The notes beneath the pieces are model-generated. The model ran no database searches, was not told the origin of the DNA, and saw only the letters and a list, made by a program, of their open reading frames with translations. DNA of 64,000 bases from DASQPR01 sp963836775 (GTDB taxonomy: Bacteria > Actinomycetota > Actinomycetes > Mycobacteriales > Micromonosporaceae), in the NCBI GenBank assembly GCA_963836775.1, contig CAWIKR010000002.1, positions 744,001 through 808,000 of the forward strand, in the 5' to 3' direction. Positions 60,433 through 64,000 of this stretch are shown one piece after another. The position numbers were made by a program, and so were the translations under genes. Within the stretch, counting starts at the first letter, position 1. Every line of letters starts with the position of its first letter.

Positions 60433-60575
60433 CGCCGCGGCGCGACCGGGGCGGGACACCGTGGTGCCCGCACGCTCGATGCGAAGCATGCGGGCTCGCC
60501 ACGAACCACCGGATCTTGCCAGGTGAGACTACGACGCCTCGCTGCACAAAGTCTATGGTTCTTTGGAAGAAATAA
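60429..60575 (+). CDS. Possible small Cys-containing protein
   Basis: 48 codons starting with an ATG that overlaps the previous stop by 4 bp. WCPHARCEACG gives three Cys in a possible zinc-knuckle spacing, with one more Cys later. The ending (SMVLWKK) is followed by TAA, rare in this window. Overlap and Cys pattern favour coding, but there is no other support. Confidence 0.3.
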   Translation: MTPRRDRGGTPWCPHARCEACGLATNHRILPGETTTPRCTKSMVLWKK

Positions 60576-60634
60576 ACCGACCCAGGTCGGCGGCGCGCAA
60601 GCCGCGACTTTCGACCGTCTGGCCGCGCAATCGC

Positions 60635-61654
60635 CTACGACACCGACGCTTGCGACGGGATCCGCGCCCGAACCGGCCCGGTCGACCCACGCACCACCAG
60701 TTCCGGCTCGAACAGCAACTCCTCCGAGCTCGGCGGCTGGCCCGCGATCTGCGCGATCAGCAGCGCCACCGCGGCCTGGCCCATCGCCTCGATCGGCTGC
60801 CGCACCGTGGTCAGCGGCGGGTCGATGCAGGACATGAAGATGGAATCGTCAAAGCCGACCACCGAAACGTCGCCCGGCACCGCGTGGCCGAGCCGGCGGG
60901 AGGCCCGGATCGCGCCCAGCGCGTGCACGTCGCTGGAGCAGATCAGACCGGTGGCGCCCTTCTTGAGCAATCGGGTGGCGGCCGCGCCGCCGCCCTCCAT
61001 CGAATACATGGTCCGCTCCACCAGCGATCCGTCGGACCTGGCAATCGCGCTGAAGGCGGCCAACTTACGGTTGGACGGCATGTGGTCGCTAGGCCCGAGG
61101 ATCAAGCCGATCCGGTCATGGCCGAGCGAGGTCAGGTGGCTGTAGGCCTGGTCGACGGCGTGCGCGTCATCGACCGACACCCGCGGAAAGCCGATGTCGT
61201 CGACGGCGGCGTTGACCAGCACCACCGGCAGCCGGCGCTCGCGCAGCCGCCGATAATGCTCGTGATCGGCGTCGGCCTGCGCGTAGAGACCACCGGAGAA
61301 GATCACGCCGGAGACGTGCTGATCGAGCAGCATGTCGACATAGTCGGATTCGCCGACCCCGTCGGTGGTCCGGGTGCACAGCACCGGCGTGAACCCGCGC
61401 TTGGCCAGATCGCCGGCGGCCACCTCGGCGAACGTCGGAAAGATCGGGTTCTGCAGCTCCGGCAGGATCAGCCCGACCAGCCGGGCACGCTCGCCGCGAA
61501 GCTTCGCCGGCCGGTCATAGCCGAGCACGTCGAGCGCGGTCAGCACGGCGGCGCGGGTGGCATCAGAGATGCCGGGCTTGTCGTTCAGCACACGGCTGAC
61601 GGTCGCCTCGCTCACGCCGACATACTTTGCGACATCGGCGAGTCTTCGTGTCAT
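60635..61654 (-). CDS. LacI-family transcriptional regulator
   Basis: 339 residues. The N-terminal helix-turn-helix is RLADVAKYVGVSEATVSRVLN with the hinge helix KPGISDATRAAVLTALDVLGY, then a periplasmic-binding-protein-like domain (LVGLILPELQNPIF, VSVVGFDDSIFMS, PPLTTVRQPIEAMG). Its ligand is probably a sugar. TTGCGTAA/TTGCGCGC-like sequences in the 78-bp gap upstream (61655-61732) are candidate operators. No sugar transporter adjoins it in the window. Confidence 0.9.
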   Translation of the reverse strand: MTRRLADVAKYVGVSEATVSRVLNDKPGISDATRAAVLTALDVLGYDRPAKLRGERARLVGLILPELQNPIFPTFAEVAAGDLAKRGFTPVLCTRTTDGVGESDYVDMLLDQHVSGVIFSGGLYAQADADHEHYRRLRERRLPVVLVNAAVDDIGFPRVSVDDAHAVDQAYSHLTSLGHDRIGLILGPSDHMPSNRKLAAFSAIARSDGSLVERTMYSMEGGGAAATRLLKKGATGLICSSDVHALGAIRASRRLGHAVPGDVSVVGFDDSIFMSCIDPPLTTVRQPIEAMGQAAVALLIAQIAGQPPSSEELLFEPELVVRGSTGPVRARIPSQASVS

Positions 61655-61732
61655 GTACGCAACACTAATTCATTGGCGCGCAAGCCATTGCACTCGCTTG
61701 CCGTGTTACGCAAGGAAATGGCCGACTCGCGG

Positions 61733-62944
61733 TCACCGGTCGGCGATCGCCGCCAGAACTCCGACCACTTCGCCGATGACGACCAGTGCGGGCGGCTTGA
61801 GACCGGCCGCCGCTTCGGCCAATCCAGCCAACTCGCTGCGCACGACATGCTGGCGATCGGTGGCGCCATCGGCGACCACGGCCGCCGGCGTGCTGGCCGG
61901 TCGCCCATTCGCCAGCAGCGCCGCGACGATCGCCTCCAGGTTCTTCAAGCCCATGAGTACGCAGACAGTCCCGCGCAGCGCACCGATGGCGGCCCAATCG
62001 ACGAGCGAGTCCGGGTGCCCCGGCGGCAAATGCCCGGAGACGACGACGAACTCGTGCGCGACACCGCGATGAGTGACCGGGATGCCGGCTCCGGCCGCGG
62101 CGGCGATCGCGCTCGTGACGCCGGAGACCACGGTGACCGGAATGCCTGCAGTGGCGCAGGCGATCAGCTCTTCGCCACCGCGACCGAACACATACGGGTC
62201 ACCGCCCTTGAGCCGGACCACGAAGTGCCCGGCCGACGCTCGATCGACCAGGATCCGGTTGATCTCCTCCTGGGTGCGCTGCGGGCCGTAGGGAATCTTC
62301 GAGGCGTCCACCAACTCGACGTCGGGACCGAGTTCGTCCAGCAGGAGCCCGGGTGCCAGCCGGTCGGCCACCACCACGGTGGCCGCGCCGAGCAGCCGCC
62401 GGCCCTTCACCGTGATCAGTTCTGGATCACCGGGTCCGGCACCGACCAGCGCCACCGTGCCGGCCCGCTCGGCGCGCGTCTCCGCGGCGTCCAGCTGGCC
62501 ACCGACCAGGCCGGCGGCGATCCGGTCGCGGACCGCCATGGATCGTCGCGGGTCGCCACCACCGAGCACGGCGACCGTCACCGGTCCGTGCCGGGTCACC
62601 GCCGGAGTCCACGCCGTCGCCGCGTCGCGGTCGTCCGCGCGTACGCAGAAGATCCGTTGACCGTCGGCGACGGCGCTGACAGCGCGCGCGGCGGCCGGGT
62701 CGTCCAGCGCCGCGTGCACGAGCCAGGCGCCGTCCACATCGGAGTCTTGAAAGGTGCGCTGATGCCAGGTCAGCAGGCCGCGATCGGCGAGGGCGCGCAG
62801 CGCCGGAGTGATCTCCGGAGCCACCAGGACCACGTCGGCGCCGGCCTCGATCAGCGGCGGCACTCGCCGGGTGGCCACCGATCCGCCCCCGACGACCAGC
62901 ACTCGACGGGCGGCCAGACGGAGACCGAGCGGGTACGGCTGCAC
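61733..62944 (-). CDS. cobA: Uroporphyrinogen-III C-methyltransferase with siroheme-synthase N-terminal domain
   Basis: 403 residues from GTG 62944. The N-terminal part (1 to about 155) is a precorrin-2 dehydrogenase-like Rossmann domain (RRVLVVGGGSVATRRVPPLI). The C-terminal SUMT domain has VALVGAGPGDPELITVKGRRLL, LVDASKIPYGPQRTQEE and VRLKGGDPYVFGRGGEE. It makes precorrin-2 and probably oxidises it towards sirohydrochlorin, serving siroheme and cobalamin synthesis. It lies 14 bp after cobC. Confidence 0.93.
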   Translation of the reverse strand: MQPYPLGLRLAARRVLVVGGGSVATRRVPPLIEAGADVVLVAPEITPALRALADRGLLTWHQRTFQDSDVDGAWLVHAALDDPAAARAVSAVADGQRIFCVRADDRDAATAWTPAVTRHGPVTVAVLGGGDPRRSMAVRDRIAAGLVGGQLDAAETRAERAGTVALVGAGPGDPELITVKGRRLLGAATVVVADRLAPGLLLDELGPDVELVDASKIPYGPQRTQEEINRILVDRASAGHFVVRLKGGDPYVFGRGGEELIACATAGIPVTVVSGVTSAIAAAAGAGIPVTHRGVAHEFVVVSGHLPPGHPDSLVDWAAIGALRGTVCVLMGLKNLEAIVAALLANGRPASTPAAVVADGATDRQHVVRSELAGLAEAAAGLKPPALVVIGEVVGVLAAIADR

Positions 62945-62958
62945 CGCGAGAAGCCCTT

Positions 62959-64000
62959 CTACTCTTTGATCAATCCAGCCAGGGCCTCGGCGAACGTGTC
63001 GCTGATCGGCGGTTCGCGCACCGCCACCCGCAGCCAATCCGGCCCCAGCCCGGGAAACGTGTCGCCGCGCCGCACCGCGAACCCGGCCGCGCGGAGCCCG
63101 GCCCGCACCGTAACACCGTCCGGGACATGCAGCGCAACGAAGGAGCTGCGCGGAACACCGGCGACGCGCACGGCGGGCAGCGCGGCCAGCCGGGTCAGCA
63201 GGTGCTCGCGATGGGCCCGCAGCGTGGTCGCGATCTGCGCCTCGGCGGCGACCGCCACCGGCGACGCGCATGCGATCGCTGCGGCCAGGGCCGGCGTCGA
63301 GACCGGCCACAGCGGCTGATGCGCGGCCAACCACGACACCGTCTCCGGCTCGGCCAGCAGATAGCCGATCCGCAGGCCGGCCAGCGCCCAGGTCTTGGTG
63401 AGGCTCCGGATCACCACCAGGCCCGGCAGATCGGTCCGGCGGGACAGCGACTCCGGCTCGCCGGGATCGGTGTCGGCGAATGCCTCGTCGATCACCAGCA
63501 GCCGGCCGGGCCGCGCAAGACCAGCCAGCATATCGGCGCTATGCAGCACGGATGTGGGATTCGTGGGATTGCCGATGACGACCAGGTCGGCGTCCGCCGG
63601 AATCCGGTCCGGATCCAGCGTGAAGCCGGTGTCCTCGGTCAGGATCACCCGCTCCACCGGCACCCCGACCGCCCGCAGGGCCGCCTCCGGCTCGGTGAAC
63701 TGTGGATGGACGACAACCGGGCGGCGCAGCTCCCGGCCGGCATGGGCAAGCAGCATGAATGCCTGAGCCGCTCCGGCGGTGGGGAGCACCTCGCGAGGCG
63801 TGCGACCGTGCCGATCGGCCAGCGCGGCGCGGGCCGGCGCCTGATCCGGATAGTGGCCGAGGTCGGCGATCGCGGCGGTGAGCGGCTCCGCCAACCACGA
63901 CGGCAGCGGGCCGGCACGCACGTTGACGGCCAGATCGATCAGGCCCGGCGCCACCTCGGCATCGCCGTGGAAGTCCAGCGCAATCGTTTGATCTGGCCCG
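62959..64000 (-). CDS. cobC: CobC-type PLP-dependent aminotransferase-like protein, 5' end beyond the window
   Basis: At least 346 residues are visible. The frame is open to the right edge: upstream of VAPGLIDLAVNVRAG it reads TIALDFHGDAE, so the true start lies beyond 64000. Fold type I PLP motifs: VVIGNPTNPTSVL, VIDEAFAD and SLTKTWALAGLRIGYL with the Schiff-base Lys. Homologues act as L-threonine-O-3-phosphate decarboxylase or related cobalamin enzymes. It precedes cobA in the same operon. Confidence 0.9.
   Translation of the reverse strand, partial: GPDQTIALDFHGDAEVAPGLIDLAVNVRAGPLPSWLAEPLTAAIADLGHYPDQAPARAALADRHGRTPREVLPTAGAAQAFMLLAHAGRELRRPVVVHPQFTEPEAALRAVGVPVERVILTEDTGFTLDPDRIPADADLVVIGNPTNPTSVLHSADMLAGLARPGRLLVIDEAFADTDPGEPESLSRRTDLPGLVVIRSLTKTWALAGLRIGYLLAEPETVSWLAAHQPLWPVSTPALAAAIACASPVAVAAEAQIATTLRAHREHLLTRLAALPAVRVAGVPRSSFVALHVPDGVTVRAGLRAAGFAVRRGDTFPGLGPDWLRVAVREPPISDTFAEALAGLIKE

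Noticed and set aside
61655..61732. LacI operator repeats upstream of the LacI-type gene
   Set aside because: TTGCGTAA/TTGCGCGC-like words recur, but none forms a clean palindrome.

Overview
This is a GC-rich, gene-dense chromosomal window from an actinomycete (phylum Actinomycetota). The genus cannot be settled from the sequence. The diagnosis rests on an Eis-type acetyltransferase, a Rv2466c-like (mycothiol-linked) DsbA-fold protein, a ClgR-type operator at clpP, a group II truncated globin, an actinobacterial CobC/CobA pair, frequent GTG starts, and many genes that start 5-8 nt after a TANNNT box (leaderless transcription). From memory, the housekeeping backbone follows the M. tuberculosis Rv2461c-Rv2477c order (clpP1, tig, rpiB, Rv2466c, pepN, Rv2468c, Rv2469c HNH, glbO, thioesterase, EttA), with lineage-specific genes inserted between.

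Layout: 0-7.7 kb: the 5' part of clpP with a ClgR box; a divergent cupin/DUF488 pair; an SDR and its HxlR regulator around a perfect 13-bp dyad; a SHOCT membrane protein; a P-loop kinase-like protein; and a ferric-reductase-like flavocytochrome with a secreted FMN-binding partner. 7.7-10.3 kb: a partner-switching module (GAF-PP2C phosphatase, STAS antagonist, HATPase kinase). 10.4-13.7 kb: GNAT, an unknown protein, a stand-alone mraY and a lipoprotein. 13.8-17.2 kb: an XRE regulator and two aldo/keto reductases between a decayed partial copy of tRNA-Gly plus its terminator and the intact tRNA-Gly, which looks like a relic island. 17.3-19 kb: tRNA-Pro and tig. 21-26.3 kb: a thiamin cluster (thiO-thiS-thiG, cytX-thiD, divergent interrupted thiE) with two TPP riboswitches. 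26.3-27.2 kb: vapBC plus an orphan vapB. 27.2-37.5 kb: an LLM oxidoreductase, a GlxA-type regulator, an acyl-CoA synthetase with TetR, a coupled Ser/Thr kinase and Tyr phosphatase, and Eis. 37.5-54.8 kb: the Rv2465c-Rv2477c-like backbone with kynU, a class F sortase pair, MscS and MFS inserted. 54.8-64 kb: otsA and an otsB-GH15 fusion, an unknown protein, a LacI regulator, siroheme/cobalamin enzymes and a 5'-truncated cobC.

The most unusual signals are non-coding. Several convergent intergenic regions hold elaborate inverted repeats: two hairpins with a shared loop core but unrelated stems at 42968-43314, and a branched fold at 46681-46843; a similar 164-bp fold lies between divergent genes at 40145-40308. 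In three convergent regions the end of the minus-strand gene, stop codon included, is repeated downstream (26-bp period in two of them). Single-base frameshifts in thiE, ettA and a PH-domain-like gene suggest assembly errors as much as decay. No CRISPR array, integrase or transposase was found.
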